Source: Armatimonadota bacterium
GTDB taxonomy: Bacteria > Sysuimicrobiota > Sysuimicrobiia > Sysuimicrobiales > Humicultoraceae
Direction: 5' to 3'
Length of the DNA stretch: 5,060 bases
NCBI GenBank assembly: GCA_016199305.1
Contig: JACQGZ010000060.1
Span: 1-5,060, forward strand
A program made the translations under genes and the position numbers. The notes under the pieces were generated by a model, which saw nothing but the letters and a program-made list of their open reading frames with translations, made no database searches and was not told the origin of the DNA. Positions 4,984 through 5,060 of this stretch are shown piece after piece. How positions within the stretch are numbered: the first letter of the stretch is position 1; each line of letters starts with the position of its first letter.

Positions 4984-5060
4984 GGCGCGGCTGAACCGGG
5001 TCGCTCTCTCGCTGGGATCGAACATCGACAAGGAACGCAACATCGTCCGCGCCGTGGAGA
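4976..5060 (+). CDS. folK: 2-amino-4-hydroxy-6-hydroxymethyldihydropteridine pyrophosphokinase, N-terminus only (3' truncated by window edge)
   Basis: Twenty-eight codons are visible before the window ends. The segment RVALSLGSNIDKERNI (8-23) is the characteristic first strand and loop of HPPK, whose conserved LGSN (13-16) binds the pterin substrate. FolK transfers pyrophosphate from ATP to 6-hydroxymethyl-7,8-dihydropterin, the product of the preceding aldolase, to prepare it for dihydropteroate synthase. The ATG overlaps the last 8 bases of folB (ATGCCTGA), which implies translational coupling and fits the common folB-folK order. No strong ribosome site is seen. The ATP-binding and catalytic residues lie beyond the window, so integrity cannot be judged. 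Confidence 0.88.
   Translation, partial: MPEARLNRVALSLGSNIDKERNIVRAVE

Noticed and set aside
1..5060. tRNA, rRNA, CRISPR array, insertion sequence or attachment site
   Set aside because: Reading through both strands showed no tRNA-like cloverleaf ends, no spaced repeats of CRISPR type and no transposase or terminal inverted repeats.

Overview
The window is a GC-rich bacterial segment in which every supported gene lies on the + strand. It has two functional blocks separated by a 251-base gap. The composition, good AGGAGG-type ribosome sites and a likely TTG start fit a high-GC bacterium. Nothing here fixes the phylum, and I would not go beyond 'high-GC bacterium, possibly an uncultured lineage'.

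Block 1 (1-2213) is a thiol-redox group. It holds the C-terminal part of a flavin disulfide reductase of the mercuric reductase/dihydrolipoamide dehydrogenase type, a membrane-anchored TlpA/ResA-like thioredoxin with a CPPC active site, and a CcdA/DsbD-type membrane protein with two conserved cysteines. The last two form a classic pair: CcdA carries electrons across the membrane to the extracytoplasmic thioredoxin. The reductase may share a physiological theme, such as metal or thiol stress or cytochrome c maturation, but that link is inference.

Block 2 (2401-5060) is a pterin/folate operon running past the right edge. It contains folE (GTP cyclohydrolase I), a FolM/PTR1-like pteridine reductase, a second short-chain dehydrogenase (SDR), a dihydroneopterin aldolase/epimerase (FolB/FolX family) and the first 28 codons of folK. 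Gaps between genes are 5, 24 and 12 bases, and the last pair overlaps by 8 bases, so co-translation is likely. A candidate promoter lies about 40-60 bases upstream of folE.

The most interesting element is the second SDR (3883-4590). Its sequence signatures recall quinonoid dihydropteridine reductase: an acidic residue after strand beta-2, an AGG motif, an Ala at the catalytic Ser position and a DTPxNRxxxPxADFSxW tail. The catalytic Tyr is replaced by His. Beside FolE, FolM and a FolX-flavoured FolB, this suggests that the operon may make and recycle a tetrahydropterin (tetrahydromonapterin-like) as well as supply folate. That idea is inference and is testable.
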